NCBI GenBank assembly: GCA_910578985.1
Contig: CAJTSF010000010.1
Coordinates: 12,310-76,309 of the forward strand
Source: an uncultured Odoribacter sp.
GTDB taxonomy: Bacteria; Bacteroidota; Bacteroidia; Bacteroidales; Marinifilaceae
Direction of reading: 5' to 3'
DNA: 64,000 bases
The stretch's first letter is position 1; each line of letters starts with the position of its first letter. Of the stretch, positions 14,673-25,509 are shown in pieces. The notes under the pieces are model-generated. The model was given only the letters and a program-made list of their open reading frames with translations. It did no database searches and was not told where the DNA came from. The position numbers were made by a program, and so were the translations under genes.

Positions 14673-17363
14673 ATGACAGACCGCTCCAAAACCCTTTTCC
14701 TGCTGGACGCTTACGCGTTGATTTACCGTGCCTACTACGCTTTCATCAACAATCCGCGCATCACGACGACGGGCATCAATACCTCCGCCACATTCGGATT
14801 CTGCAATTTCCTGCTGGAACTGCTCGAGGAAGAACACCCGACACACGTGGCGGTGGTCTTCGACCCGGACGGACCGACTTTCCGGCACGAGATGTTCGAC
14901 GCCTACAAGGCGCACCGCCCCCCCATGCCGGAAAGCCTGCGCCAATCCATCCCTTACATCCGGCGGATTATCGAGGGCATGGGCATCCCGTGCGTCACGG
15001 TGCCGGGCTACGAGGCGGATGACGTGGTGGGCACGCTCGCCAAACGCGCCGAAAAAGAGGGGTTCACCGTTTACATGATTACCCCCGACAAGGACTACGC
15101 CCAATTGGTAAGCGAACGGGTGTTCATGTACAAGCCCGGACGTGCGGGCAACAAATCGGAAGTGTGGGGCATCCCGGAGGTGCTGGACCATTTCGGCATC
15201 GAACGGGTGGACCAGGTCATCGATATCCTCGGACTGATGGGCGACACGGCGGACAACGTGCCCGGCTGCTCGGGCATCGGCCCCAAGAGCGCCGCCTCCT
15301 TAGTGTACAAATACGGTGACATCGACGGGATTTACGCTCATATCGACGAACTGAAAGGAAAGCAGCGGCAAAACCTGCTGGACTGCCAACCGACCGTCCG
15401 GATGTCGCGCGACTTGGTGACCATCTGCACCGAAGTGCCGACGGAGATTACCGTTGGTGAATTGGAAAGAAAGGACATCGACCGGAATATCCTGGAGCCC
15501 ATTTTCAACGAATTGGAGCTGTTTTCGCTGGTGCGCCGCGTGCTGAACGCGGAACCGCAGGAGAAAAAGACGGAACAGTTGCAGGACGTGCAGGTGGATT
15601 ACCGGGATTACACCGGCAAGGAGGCGGAACTGGCCGCCGTTCTGGAAACGGCGGAGTGTTTCGCCCTGCACGCGGTATTCCGCTCAGGCACGCTCTACGA
15701 TGCCCGCCCTTCCCAACTGTGCTTTTCCATGCGGACGCACGAAGCGGGATATGTCAATCTGCCGGCGGAGGAAGAGAAAGCACTGAAGGTCATCCGCCTC
15801 TTTGCGGAAGTATTCGCACAAAAGGAGAAAGTGCTGGTCTCCATGGACACCAAAAGCGACGTGATTTGGTTGAAACGGGCAGGCATTCCGGTCGGCAACC
15901 GCATTTTCGATGTGAAAATCGCCCACTACCTGCTCCAGCCGGACATGTCGCATGAACTGGAACGGATAGCCCTGGAGTATCTGAATTACACCCTGTCCGA
16001 CGGGAAACGGGAGGAGCAGCAATTGACGCTGTCGTTCGACGAGGAGGCTCCGCAGGAGAACCACCGCGCGGAGCAGGCGGATGTGGTGTTCCGCCTGCGG
16101 GAAAAACTGGAGGCGGACCTGGACAGGACGGGGCTGCGGAAGTTGTTCGAAGAGGTGGAAATGCCACTGGTGTTCGTGCTCGCGGACATGGAATACGAAG
16201 GGGTGAGCATCGACACCGCCGAACTGAAACGCATCGCCGAGGAACTGAAGGGACGGAGCAGTGTCATCGAACAGGAGATTTTCGATTTGGCAGGGGAACG
16301 GTTCAATATCAGTTCACCGAAACAGTTGGGGGAAGTGCTCTTCGACAAACTGAAAATCGACAGCGCCCACAAGAAGACCAAATCGGGGCAGTACAGCACC
16401 TCGGAGCAGGTGCTCGCCAAACTGGAAGAGGACCATCCCATCGTGACGAAGATATTGGATTATCGCGGATTGAAGAAATTGCTGAGCACCTATGCGGAAG
16501 CTCTGCCCACTTTCATCGACCGCGGGACAGGTAAAATCCATACCCGGTTCAACCAGGCGGAAGCCGCCACAGGACGGCTCAGCAGCCTGAACCCGAACCT
16601 GCAGAATATCCCCATCCGCACGGAAGAGGGCAGAAAAATCAGGAAGGCTTTCGTGACCGGCGAAGATGATTTCGTGTTTTTCTCCGCAGACTATTCGCAA
16701 GTGGAGTTGCGGCTGATGGCGCACTTGAGCGGCGACAAGGAATTGGTGAATGCCTTTAACCACGGCATCGACGTGCATACCGCCACCGCATCGAAGATAT
16801 ATCACGTGTCCCTGGAAGAGGTGACGCTGGAAATGAGGCGCCGCGCAAAGACTGCCAATTTCGGCATCATATACGGCATTTCCGCCTGGGGACTGGCAGA
16901 GAGGCTCCATATCAGCCGCAAGGAGGGAAAGGAGTTGATAGACGGCTATTTCGAGCTGTATCCGGGGGTTAAGGAGTATATGGAAACCGCCGTGGAGAAA
17001 GCACGCAAAAAAGAGTACGTGGAGACCATTCTCGGACGGCGGCGCTACCTGCGCGATATCAACTCCCGGAATGCCGTGGTACGCGGCATGGCTGAACGCA
17101 ACGCCATCAATGCCCCCATCCAAGGCTCCGCCGCCGATATCATCAAAATGGCGATGATCTGCATCCACCGCCGCATCCGGGAAGAAGGACTGAAATCACG
17201 CATGATTATCCAGGTGCATGACGAATTGAACTTCAAATGTCATGTTACGGAACAAGAAAAGCTGCAAGCTCTCGTCATCGAGTGCATGGAGCACGTTGTG
17301 CAACTCTCCGTCCCCCTCACGGTCAGCACGGGGTTCGGAAGGAGTTGGTATGAGGCGCATTGA
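14673..17363 (+). CDS. polA: DNA polymerase I
   Basis: An 896-residue family A polymerase for repair and Okazaki-fragment maturation. The N-terminal 5' nuclease domain (about 1-290) shows LFLLDAYALIYRAYYAF and VPGYEADDVVGTLA. Polymerase motifs A (SADYSQVELR, D673), B (RRRAKTANFGIIYG, about 720) and C (QVHDELNF, D850) are intact. The central 3'-5' exonuclease domain is present but lacks the usual DxE pair (about residue 330 reads FALHAVF), and the last motif reads HRAEQAD where YxxxD is expected, so proofreading is probably lost. I chose the ATG at 14673; the frame is open further upstream through the palindromic repeat, before the promoter. Confidence 0.94.
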   Translation: MTDRSKTLFLLDAYALIYRAYYAFINNPRITTTGINTSATFGFCNFLLELLEEEHPTHVAVVFDPDGPTFRHEMFDAYKAHRPPMPESLRQSIPYIRRIIEGMGIPCVTVPGYEADDVVGTLAKRAEKEGFTVYMITPDKDYAQLVSERVFMYKPGRAGNKSEVWGIPEVLDHFGIERVDQVIDILGLMGDTADNVPGCSGIGPKSAASLVYKYGDIDGIYAHIDELKGKQRQNLLDCQPTVRMSRDLVTICTEVPTEITVGELERKDIDRNILEPIFNELELFSLVRRVLNAEPQEKKTEQLQDVQVDYRDYTGKEAELAAVLETAECFALHAVFRSGTLYDARPSQLCFSMRTHEAGYVNLPAEEEKALKVIRLFAEVFAQKEKVLVSMDTKSDVIWLKRAGIPVGNRIFDVKIAHYLLQPDMSHELERIALEYLNYTLSDGKREEQQLTLSFDEEAPQENHRAEQADVVFRLREKLEADLDRTGLRKLFEEVEMPLVFVLADMEYEGVSIDTAELKRIAEELKGRSSVIEQEIFDLAGERFNISSPKQLGEVLFDKLKIDSAHKKTKSGQYSTSEQVLAKLEEDHPIVTKILDYRGLKKLLSTYAEALPTFIDRGTGKIHTRFNQAEAATGRLSSLNPNLQNIPIRTEEGRKIRKAFVTGEDDFVFFSADYSQVELRLMAHLSGDKELVNAFNHGIDVHTATASKIYHVSLEEVTLEMRRRAKTANFGIIYGISAWGLAERLHISRKEGKELIDGYFELYPGVKEYMETAVEKARKKEYVETILGRRRYLRDINSRNAVVRGMAERNAINAPIQGSAADIIKMAMICIHRRIREEGLKSRMIIQVHDELNFKCHVTEQEKLQALVIECMEHVVQLSVPLTVSTGFGRSWYEAH

Positions 17364-17367
17364 CCGT

Positions 17368-20300
17368 CTATCGGACTAACGTCACCATACCCCGTGTATT
17401 TCCTTTCTCATCTTTCCAGATAGAGCCGTCTCTAAATACAGCCTTGACCTCCCAAAGATAAACTTTGCCGGGAAGGGGCTGACCGTTAAAAGTGCCATCC
17501 CATGCCTCTGCAGGTCGTCCGTCCTCCAAAACGGAGGATTTCCATACACAAGTGCCCGAAGGATTGTCGAATATACGAATCTCATAAGAAAGCAGTCCAA
17601 TACCTTTAGGCTGGAACAGGGCGATGCCCGGATTCTCCTCTTTTCCCGCAATAGGGGCAAAAGCATTCGGAATATACAGTCCCTTCACTTCTTCCACCGA
17701 AACAACCTGTGTCAAAGAATCTACGCATCCATAAGGAGTTTTTACCAACAATTCTACCGAATAATTCCCATTATTAGAGAAACGATGGGTCGGATTATCC
17801 ACATTGAGAATGGTTCCATCTCCCATGTCCCAATGCGGGAAAAGCGTACCATCGGCAAAAGGCAATGCAGGAACGACAGAATGATTCGTAAAACGGAAAC
17901 CGCCGTTATTGACTACCGGCAATTGGGAAATATCCACCCCTTCAGGCAAGTCTTCAATAACCGCAGGGTCAGCGACAAAATCGAAATCCGCTTCCGGTAA
18001 AGGGTAAACCGTAAAATTCCATGCCGTATCTTTAACACATCCGTACCGATTTTCAATATGCAATGTCACCGGATACTGCCCGTAATCATCATACCTATAA
18101 ACAAAAACGGAATCCGCCCGTTCCGGAGAATGGTCTCCCAGATTCCAAGAGAATCGGGAACCCGGCAACGCCTCACAATAGAATTCAACCGGAGCTTCCT
18201 CGCATACACCAGTTGCACTGATTGCAACAACATTTTCCGGCGCCGGAGAAGATATAATAGTATCACAATATTCCGATCCACAACCTCCCCATGCGGTACG
18301 CAAACGCAATACAATTTCACCGAACATCTCTTCCCACTCCATCACAGGCGGCAAGAATGCATCGCTCCAGGCAGCAAAGTCTTTTGCCCCCGGTTTCAAA
18401 TAAGACCAAGAGTAAGTCGTATCACCTGCCGAAGTACTTCCATTTTCCACCTCCAAACGCACCACGCCATCCACACAGAATATATTACCCGGCACATTGG
18501 TAAATGATGCCTGAGGCGTCCGTTTAACGGTCACTTCCTTTTTGAGGCTATCCGTACATCCGTCACGGGTGGTGACTGATAACTTCACGAAAGTATTGCC
18601 TGCATCCCGATAAGTATGCATAATCTGTTTATCGGAAGAAGAAGCACCATCATAGAAATCCCAACGTACCATATCGGTAGGCTTTGTTCCAAGCGCTTTT
18701 ACTTCCAATTCCAAGGGTGAACATCCATATATCTCCTCTCCCTCCGACAGGAAAGTCCCCTCTCTTCCATACCGAAATTCCCAATGTGCCGGTGTTGTCT
18801 TTTTAACCTCGATGGTATCCGCATAGATACTTTGGCATCCATCCAAGGATTTTGCCTTCAAAGCAACAATCGTCTTTTTCTCCCCAGCCCATTGATGTGT
18901 GATTTTCGCTTCGCCGGCATCCGGTTCCCAAGTATTAGCAGCTGAAGCCTGCGCGTAATTCAAACACCATTCATATTGATAGAAGCTATTTTTTATGGCT
19001 TCCATAACCTGAAAATCAACCGCCCGCTCCGAACAAACGACAGAAACATTTTTGTTGAAAGCCAAAGAGATATCTCCTTTAATATGAACATCCTTAGTGT
19101 CTTTTTCCCGTTCGCCGCATTGATCCTCAATTGTCATCGTAACCCTATAGTTTCCAGGCTTCTTGAACACATGAGCTACTTCCGGACTATTATTTTCTTC
19201 CAGCAAGGAACCGTCTCCGAAATCCCAGAAAACAGCTAAATCATTCAAACGCTCCGTTTTATTAGCAAATACCAACTCTTCTCCAAAACAGATGTCTTGT
19301 CCGGTCACTTGACTCAACCATGGTCGTAAACGTGGATTAAGGACTATCACAACCGAATCCATATCTTTAAAACAAGCGTTTTCAGCATACAATCTCACCG
19401 TATCTTTTTTAAAGTCGAATGACTCATTAGTATAAACATGTTTTAAATATCCTTTACCGGCAAAAGTCGAATCTTGACCGTCCCCCCAGGAAATCCGATA
19501 CCGCTCTGCAAACCCTTTTGTCTGATTACGGAAAAGATATTCCTTGCCCGAACAAAGCGTCCCTTGGTCTTCCTGCAAAATAGAGGCTTTCAACCTGGAT
19601 TCTATCTCCAGTTGTTTCCACGCCGTATCTTTCCCTCCTATAGTCTCTACAACTAAGCCGACATTATAAAGTTTCCTCTTCCAATCCCGGACATAACGCA
19701 CAATGCCACCGGGAACTTCGCCATGAATATCTACATCCGGAGCAAGGTCTTCCGTCCCCAATAACCAAGTGTACTTCGGATCATACTTGTCCGGAACGGA
19801 AGTCAGGTTTTCAAATTGAGGAACAGTATCGCACTTATCAGCCAACTTAACCGTGAAATCAGGCTTCAGCACACCGATTACCCGAATGATTGTATCGACA
19901 GCATGCGTGCACCCATGTTCGTTTTCCACTTCCAGTGTAATCTTGTATTTCCCGGCATCCAAAAACGTATACGGGAAGGAATTTTCTTTCCCTATCAACT
20001 TGCCGGCAATATACCATCTCAATTGCAAATTATTATCCGACAGGCTTTCAATTTGAACAGGATGCAGAATCCCCACCAGCGTGTCGGCAACATTTAGCTT
20101 TGCCACAGGATTTTCATGTACAGAAACCCGTTCTTCATTCTGCCGGATACAACCATTTGTATATTTCACTTCCAAAACAATGGAATGATCTGCCAAATCA
20201 TCAAATGTATAGTAAGCGACCGGGTCTGCCTGTTCATCCCCCTCGCATCTCCAAATGTAAGTTTCAACATGTTCTGCCGATGACCATATCCGCATTTCTT

Positions 20301-23300
20301 TCCCTTGGCAGGCAGGTCCTGCTTGGATGCCGGGCTTAGGAGCTTCCCATATTTCCCCAATCCGGACATATTCTGTCATATCAGAGCATGCCCCCCCATT
20401 TCCCACGACAACCTTGATTTCGGGATCCGCTCCGAAATATTCATCGGGATAATAAACCGGATTCTCATCACTATCATTAGAAAAGCGACCGTGAGACGCA
20501 CTCCATTGCCAAGTCGAAGCATCTTTAAAAGTCACAAAGTCCATTGATAACGATTGACCTTGACACAATTGTTCCGACATGGTTCCTACGGTTACTTTAG
20601 GAACAGGAGCAATATTTACCTTCATATCAATAGACATGGCCTCTCTGTCAGGGTTACAGGCCAACCATGCCTTTGCAGTAATGACTATACTTTTATCACC
20701 TTCACGAACTCTCGAATCAACAAGCGACATATCAAATTCGGGGATAAATTCAGCAGAAAACACCTTCCCGTTATACATCCATTCGATTTTCGAAAATATA
20801 TCCTGCAATTCCTGTTCTGTTGCTTGATTCGGTCTTATGGAAAAATGCTTTTCCGTCGCACAAATAGAGAATTCTGTTTTCCACAAATCATGCGGAACCG
20901 TACCAACCTGTACAGGCACGCGATATTCCCGCTTATCATCCGTACAACGTTCCAATTCCGGAGAAAGTGTCAATACCACCGTATCTTTGGCAATTCCTGT
21001 CTGTGAAAGATATTTCGGAGAATGCGAATCCGCATTGTCAAGCTTTCCTCCTTGAGTTGTTCTCCATTCATATTTCGTCACTCCATTCCCCATTTCAGCT
21101 TTTAGTTCAAAACTATCACCATCACACAAAGAAACCGGCTCAACACTTAGCGTAGCTTTCAACTCAGGCAAGCGACGGATGGAAAATACTTTACTATCAA
21201 CAGCCCAATCCGGACACACTTGCTCTTTCAGACTAACCGTCAAATTCGCCGTTGTTCCAGCCTCACCCGTAAAATGATATCGCTTGGGATCGGACGTCGG
21301 TTCCAAACCGGCTTGAGAAACAAAAGACAATGGATTATCATATGGCGTACGAATTTTCATTTCCCGAATATCTATTTCGGTTTCCGAAGAACAAATCATG
21401 GCATCCTCTCCAAGAATCTCAGGCTTCCTGTAATTGATAACTACAACTGTATCTTTTGCTGTTAAGGTTTTTAATTCATTTTTGTAATTTGTCACCTGCT
21501 TGGTTATAGTCAAAGAGAGGGTATCAAAACCTAAATCACTCCCATCCACATATTCATAGTCGATAGAGAGAGAAGCGTTCGCGCCAACAGTAGAATTAAG
21601 CTGAGAAGTCCACTGACACTGCCAAGGCTCACCATCGCCGGCAAAAGGCTCTTTCGGAGCAACAGCCACCTGATTGTTCGGACACACTCCAATAGGAGAT
21701 TTCCTAAATACCACGCGCGGTTGGGGATGAATCCATAACGCCAACGTATCATAAAAAGGAAAGTTACAGCCTTTATTGTATATGGGATGTACAGGTATTT
21801 CTACATAAATGGAATCCTTATACGCTACGAAACGCTTATAATTAGGAAGATAATCCTCATTTCCATCCAATTCCATATCCCCATGGTACCACTTGATATT
21901 TGCTCCGGCATTAGGAAAATCTGCAATAGAAGATAGTGCCAATGCATCTCCGTCCGCAAGAATCAATTCTCCGTTTGACAAAACAATATCATCTTTCAAA
22001 GACATCCGAGGAGCATGATCTATATATATATTTAATTTAGCAGGTTCCAAAACCACTCCATTTTCATCGTTAACCTCTGCAATTATTGTAATGGGGCCTC
22101 TTCCCGTAGCCAACTCTCCTTCCCAATGCTCGGGCAATCGATAAGCAGCCTGTTTGCCGCTTCCTACAATAGTCCCCTTTTTCCCATCATCATCTTTAAT
22201 GTAATATGTCAAAGTCGATTCATCAATAAAATATCCATTTATATGTTTGCCATCAGCTATATCACTCCATAAAGGATATTCTCTATTATTATCACAAATG
22301 CTGACCGCCCCTCCTGTAAAACCGATTAAAGGGAACCATACATGCAATGTATCTCGCAATATTCCGTTATCGCATAATGACTCCCCGTATAATTCAAACC
22401 GATACTCAGAATTGGATGTATTTTTGCTAAAATCACAAGTAGCCTCAAACAAATCATTCGGATTATTTATTGTTCCTCTATTATCAGAATCGATAGATAT
22501 CCATTTGAAATTGATAATATCTGCCGTATCCACATAATCTTTTATTTGCTCAAATCTATAAATCCTATCTGAAGCATATAACGTATCATTTTTCAAAATC
22601 CGGATACGGGGATTTCGGATATCTACTGCAACAGCATCGGAAGCCTCACATTTGGATTCTCCGAGATAAGGATGATCAAAATCAATGACCGCACTAACCT
22701 TCATCTTAATCGAGTCATCATTCTTCGTCACCGTATATTCAGGCAAAGGATCTCCCTGATTTCCTGAAAATGACATTTCATTGACTTGGATAGTCCAAGA
22801 AGAAGCACCGGCAATGCCTTGTCCAAACAATTCCGTCGTATTGATTTGTTTCGCACATAAATCCGCCAATTGCTCATCTTTCAATTGAAAAGTCGGCACC
22901 AAACGACGAGTCAATTCTATACGCCCTGTATCATAACAGCCTTGATAACGGGAATAATCCCCTCCACCCCCGACAGTAATCCAGTAATACAATATAGTTT
23001 TTTCGTCCCCGGATACTGTAAACTTAGGAAAATCTTTTTGCAGTTCTTCATCCAAATCCTCGTCCTCAATCAAAGACAACGTTTCCGGCAGGATTGCTTT
23101 CCAATGCATTCTCTTATAAACCAAGTGTTCCAACTCATCCGGCTGATTCTTCAGTAACAGGGAGGTCTTTATCTCTTGAGTCGTGCTGCAAAAATCCACA
23201 ATCTCCCCAAAGGTAAAAGCAGGAGGAGCAATAAAATCAATCTGTGCCTCTATTCTTTGTTCACACGAAGAATTAGCATCTTTGACGATATAAGTATTAT

Positions 23301-25401
23301 TGAATCGTTCCGGTGTTGTATGCGCGTATTTGATAATTGAATCGGTAGCAAATGTCTCGCTGTCACCAAATCCGTATATTTGAAAACGCTCCGGCAACTC
23401 CCCTTTAAAATGGTATTTGTATTCACGTCCCACACATAACGTATCGTTATTCGGGATACTGTCTATCCAAAGCTGGACATTCAATGCCTTATGAACCGAA
23501 AAGTTTACAGAAGCTTCCTCACTCCAGCCGCATCGGTTTTGTAAACGGAGTTTGATGTAGGAAGGTGCTCCGTTCAAACTATCGAATACAAAAGTTTGAA
23601 AATCAGGGAATCGTTTGTCAGAAGTTTTTTCATATTTACCCTTCCCGAATTTCCATTCAAAAGCCGTATATTCGTAATTATTGGAATCGGCTTTCAATTC
23701 CTGAGGTACAATATATTCATATATCCCGCATAAAGTCTGATTCTCTTTCGGAGCCCCATTCGCATCATATAAAATTTCCGGTTTTAAGGAAGGGACTGCA
23801 CCTACCCGCAAGCGGAGAGAGTCTGTCACTTCCGCAGCACATAAAGCATTTTCTCTCTTCTTTTTCACAACGACCTGATAGGTGCCCGGACGATAAAATA
23901 CCATCTTCATGACAACCGAATCCGTTATTCGTTTATCTGCATCATCCAAAAACGATTTTTCACCTCCCATACGATAATAGCTACTGATATCTTCTTCCGG
24001 CAATTCAACAATGGATTCTTTGCCGTCTGCGCTTTTTATGATTTGTTTTACAAAAAACTCATATTTAGGCTTGCCTTCCCAATCCAAATATCTGGCCCCA
24101 TCTTTAACTACCAAAGTATCGCACCATACGCCGCCACCTTTATCAACCAAGCAAAGCGAGGACTGTCTAAACACCAAATCCTTGGTATCATTACGATATA
24201 TTTTTATCAAACGTCCTGTATCCGGATTAGCGATAATCGGTTTGTTTGTATTTTCATCAAATATGACTTTTGTGTCCAACGTATCCTTCCCACAACGGTT
24301 TTCAGCAGTCATCCATACCCGATACACCCCTGATTCCAAAAAAGAAATGTTGACAGAATCGGATATATAACTCTTTTTCTGTGCGTCGCTTAACAAATGA
24401 CTCTCACTCCAAGCAATAGGATTGCCTGCTTCATCATGTTCAAAATCTCTACGATAATATTTAATGGTGTATTTCAATTTGGGATTGGCACAGAAATCAG
24501 GTTCGTTATTAGCATACATGTAACGCTCCCCCATATCCTTTCCAAAAGAGAGACCCGCTAAAGGTCCATTATTTGCACATCCGCTTAAATGTTCGGGAGA
24601 TAAAGTATCAAAACCGAATATCCTCGCTAAATCAGGCGTAGCATATTTCTGCAAGGTACGCTCTCTTGTAATTGTCCTTGTTATTTCACGTCCGTCTCGC
24701 TCATCTTTGTAACTGCCTTTAACAGCAACCCGCAGTTCATTAATACCTGTCGGTCCGCTGAATACAATAAAAAATGTATCCCGCGAGTCTTTCTTTTTAT
24801 CCACTTTCACATCGCCCCCGAAATCATCGTTGACATCCATGGCATATTCTGTGCCTGCTGGATTAAATCGGTGATCTCTCAATGTGAAATAACACGTATC
24901 CTCCTTACCCGTAATACAATCGTCACCCTGCACATTCCCTTCCGAAACCAATGCGTCTATAATCTGAAATTCCAACCGCTGGTTGAATAAATAACATGAT
25001 AGTTTAGACGGACTTCCATCGAAAGCAAAGTGTAAAAGATATACTCCTTCATCTAAGGAAGGAAACTTCAATGTATCCGACAATTGGGAAAATTCCAAAG
25101 GCCAACCTGTTGTTTTTATATCTGTTTTTGCACCGGTTTGTATATTGATCTGTTGACAAGTTACTTGTCCTGTAGTCGGAAGTCCTTGTGTATTTTTCAA
25201 CAATAACTTCAATTCCACATGCCTTGTTTGATTTTCACCTCCTGTGAACCCCTTGTTCACAATCCACATGGTATCTGTCGCACCTTGATATTTGGCAACA
25301 TCTAACGAATCAACATAGACATCTCCACGCGCCGGCAACAACGCACACCCCAAAACACATGCCAGCAGAACAAATTTCATTCTACGCATCATTTTACACA
25401 C
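17368..25401 (-). CDS. giant PKD-repeat surface adhesin with gliding-type C-terminal sorting domain
   Basis: A 2,677-residue secreted protein with an N-terminal signal (FVLLACVLGCALLPARG; starts at 25401, 25392 or 25380 are possible). Most of the length is Ig-like or PKD-like beta modules. Clear PKD units lie in the last third, with WDFGDGS-type and HVFKKPGNYRVTMTI-type motifs. The last about 90 residues (from YIPNAFAP to the C-terminus) match the type B, gliding-motility-associated C-terminal domain that directs proteins through the type IX secretion system. It is divergent from a PorP/SprF gene, its usual partner. The role is probably surface adhesion or motility; the ligand is unknown. It ends 4 bases from the convergent polA stop. 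Confidence 0.85.
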   Translation of the reverse strand: MCKMMRRMKFVLLACVLGCALLPARGDVYVDSLDVAKYQGATDTMWIVNKGFTGGENQTRHVELKLLLKNTQGLPTTGQVTCQQINIQTGAKTDIKTTGWPLEFSQLSDTLKFPSLDEGVYLLHFAFDGSPSKLSCYLFNQRLEFQIIDALVSEGNVQGDDCITGKEDTCYFTLRDHRFNPAGTEYAMDVNDDFGGDVKVDKKKDSRDTFFIVFSGPTGINELRVAVKGSYKDERDGREITRTITRERTLQKYATPDLARIFGFDTLSPEHLSGCANNGPLAGLSFGKDMGERYMYANNEPDFCANPKLKYTIKYYRRDFEHDEAGNPIAWSESHLLSDAQKKSYISDSVNISFLESGVYRVWMTAENRCGKDTLDTKVIFDENTNKPIIANPDTGRLIKIYRNDTKDLVFRQSSLCLVDKGGGVWCDTLVVKDGARYLDWEGKPKYEFFVKQIIKSADGKESIVELPEEDISSYYRMGGEKSFLDDADKRITDSVVMKMVFYRPGTYQVVVKKKRENALCAAEVTDSLRLRVGAVPSLKPEILYDANGAPKENQTLCGIYEYIVPQELKADSNNYEYTAFEWKFGKGKYEKTSDKRFPDFQTFVFDSLNGAPSYIKLRLQNRCGWSEEASVNFSVHKALNVQLWIDSIPNNDTLCVGREYKYHFKGELPERFQIYGFGDSETFATDSIIKYAHTTPERFNNTYIVKDANSSCEQRIEAQIDFIAPPAFTFGEIVDFCSTTQEIKTSLLLKNQPDELEHLVYKRMHWKAILPETLSLIEDEDLDEELQKDFPKFTVSGDEKTILYYWITVGGGGDYSRYQGCYDTGRIELTRRLVPTFQLKDEQLADLCAKQINTTELFGQGIAGASSWTIQVNEMSFSGNQGDPLPEYTVTKNDDSIKMKVSAVIDFDHPYLGESKCEASDAVAVDIRNPRIRILKNDTLYASDRIYRFEQIKDYVDTADIINFKWISIDSDNRGTINNPNDLFEATCDFSKNTSNSEYRFELYGESLCDNGILRDTLHVWFPLIGFTGGAVSICDNNREYPLWSDIADGKHINGYFIDESTLTYYIKDDDGKKGTIVGSGKQAAYRLPEHWEGELATGRGPITIIAEVNDENGVVLEPAKLNIYIDHAPRMSLKDDIVLSNGELILADGDALALSSIADFPNAGANIKWYHGDMELDGNEDYLPNYKRFVAYKDSIYVEIPVHPIYNKGCNFPFYDTLALWIHPQPRVVFRKSPIGVCPNNQVAVAPKEPFAGDGEPWQCQWTSQLNSTVGANASLSIDYEYVDGSDLGFDTLSLTITKQVTNYKNELKTLTAKDTVVVINYRKPEILGEDAMICSSETEIDIREMKIRTPYDNPLSFVSQAGLEPTSDPKRYHFTGEAGTTANLTVSLKEQVCPDWAVDSKVFSIRRLPELKATLSVEPVSLCDGDSFELKAEMGNGVTKYEWRTTQGGKLDNADSHSPKYLSQTGIAKDTVVLTLSPELERCTDDKREYRVPVQVGTVPHDLWKTEFSICATEKHFSIRPNQATEQELQDIFSKIEWMYNGKVFSAEFIPEFDMSLVDSRVREGDKSIVITAKAWLACNPDREAMSIDMKVNIAPVPKVTVGTMSEQLCQGQSLSMDFVTFKDASTWQWSASHGRFSNDSDENPVYYPDEYFGADPEIKVVVGNGGACSDMTEYVRIGEIWEAPKPGIQAGPACQGKEMRIWSSAEHVETYIWRCEGDEQADPVAYYTFDDLADHSIVLEVKYTNGCIRQNEERVSVHENPVAKLNVADTLVGILHPVQIESLSDNNLQLRWYIAGKLIGKENSFPYTFLDAGKYKITLEVENEHGCTHAVDTIIRVIGVLKPDFTVKLADKCDTVPQFENLTSVPDKYDPKYTWLLGTEDLAPDVDIHGEVPGGIVRYVRDWKRKLYNVGLVVETIGGKDTAWKQLEIESRLKASILQEDQGTLCSGKEYLFRNQTKGFAERYRISWGDGQDSTFAGKGYLKHVYTNESFDFKKDTVRLYAENACFKDMDSVVIVLNPRLRPWLSQVTGQDICFGEELVFANKTERLNDLAVFWDFGDGSLLEENNSPEVAHVFKKPGNYRVTMTIEDQCGEREKDTKDVHIKGDISLAFNKNVSVVCSERAVDFQVMEAIKNSFYQYEWCLNYAQASAANTWEPDAGEAKITHQWAGEKKTIVALKAKSLDGCQSIYADTIEVKKTTPAHWEFRYGREGTFLSEGEEIYGCSPLELEVKALGTKPTDMVRWDFYDGASSSDKQIMHTYRDAGNTFVKLSVTTRDGCTDSLKKEVTVKRTPQASFTNVPGNIFCVDGVVRLEVENGSTSAGDTTYSWSYLKPGAKDFAAWSDAFLPPVMEWEEMFGEIVLRLRTAWGGCGSEYCDTIISSPAPENVVAISATGVCEEAPVEFYCEALPGSRFSWNLGDHSPERADSVFVYRYDDYGQYPVTLHIENRYGCVKDTAWNFTVYPLPEADFDFVADPAVIEDLPEGVDISQLPVVNNGGFRFTNHSVVPALPFADGTLFPHWDMGDGTILNVDNPTHRFSNNGNYSVELLVKTPYGCVDSLTQVVSVEEVKGLYIPNAFAPIAGKEENPGIALFQPKGIGLLSYEIRIFDNPSGTCVWKSSVLEDGRPAEAWDGTFNGQPLPGKVYLWEVKAVFRDGSIWKDEKGNTRGMVTLVR

Positions 25402-25407
25402 GAATTA

Positions 25408-25415
25408 CAAATTTA
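25408..25415 (-). promoter_or_regulatory. -7 promoter element (TAAATTTG) of the adhesin gene
   Basis: TAAATTTG on the minus strand matches TAnnTTTG just before the adhesin start region. If used, the 25401 start would be nearly leaderless, which makes the later ATGs at 25392 or 25380 attractive. Confidence 0.5.
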
Positions 25416-25481
25416 GTCTACAAAAAATTGTGTAAAAGTAAATGTTTTAATTGGAAACAGATAAGTTTATCCTATTTTTTT

Positions 25482-25489
25482 TACATTTG
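25482..25489 (+). promoter_or_regulatory. -7 promoter element (TACATTTG) of the PorP/SprF gene
   Basis: TACATTTG matches the consensus and lies 20 bases before the ATG at 25510. The two divergent -7 elements are about 65 bases apart, so adhesin and PorP/SprF could be controlled together. Confidence 0.55.
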
Positions 25490-25509
25490 CAAAAAAATTC
25501 GTGACGAAT

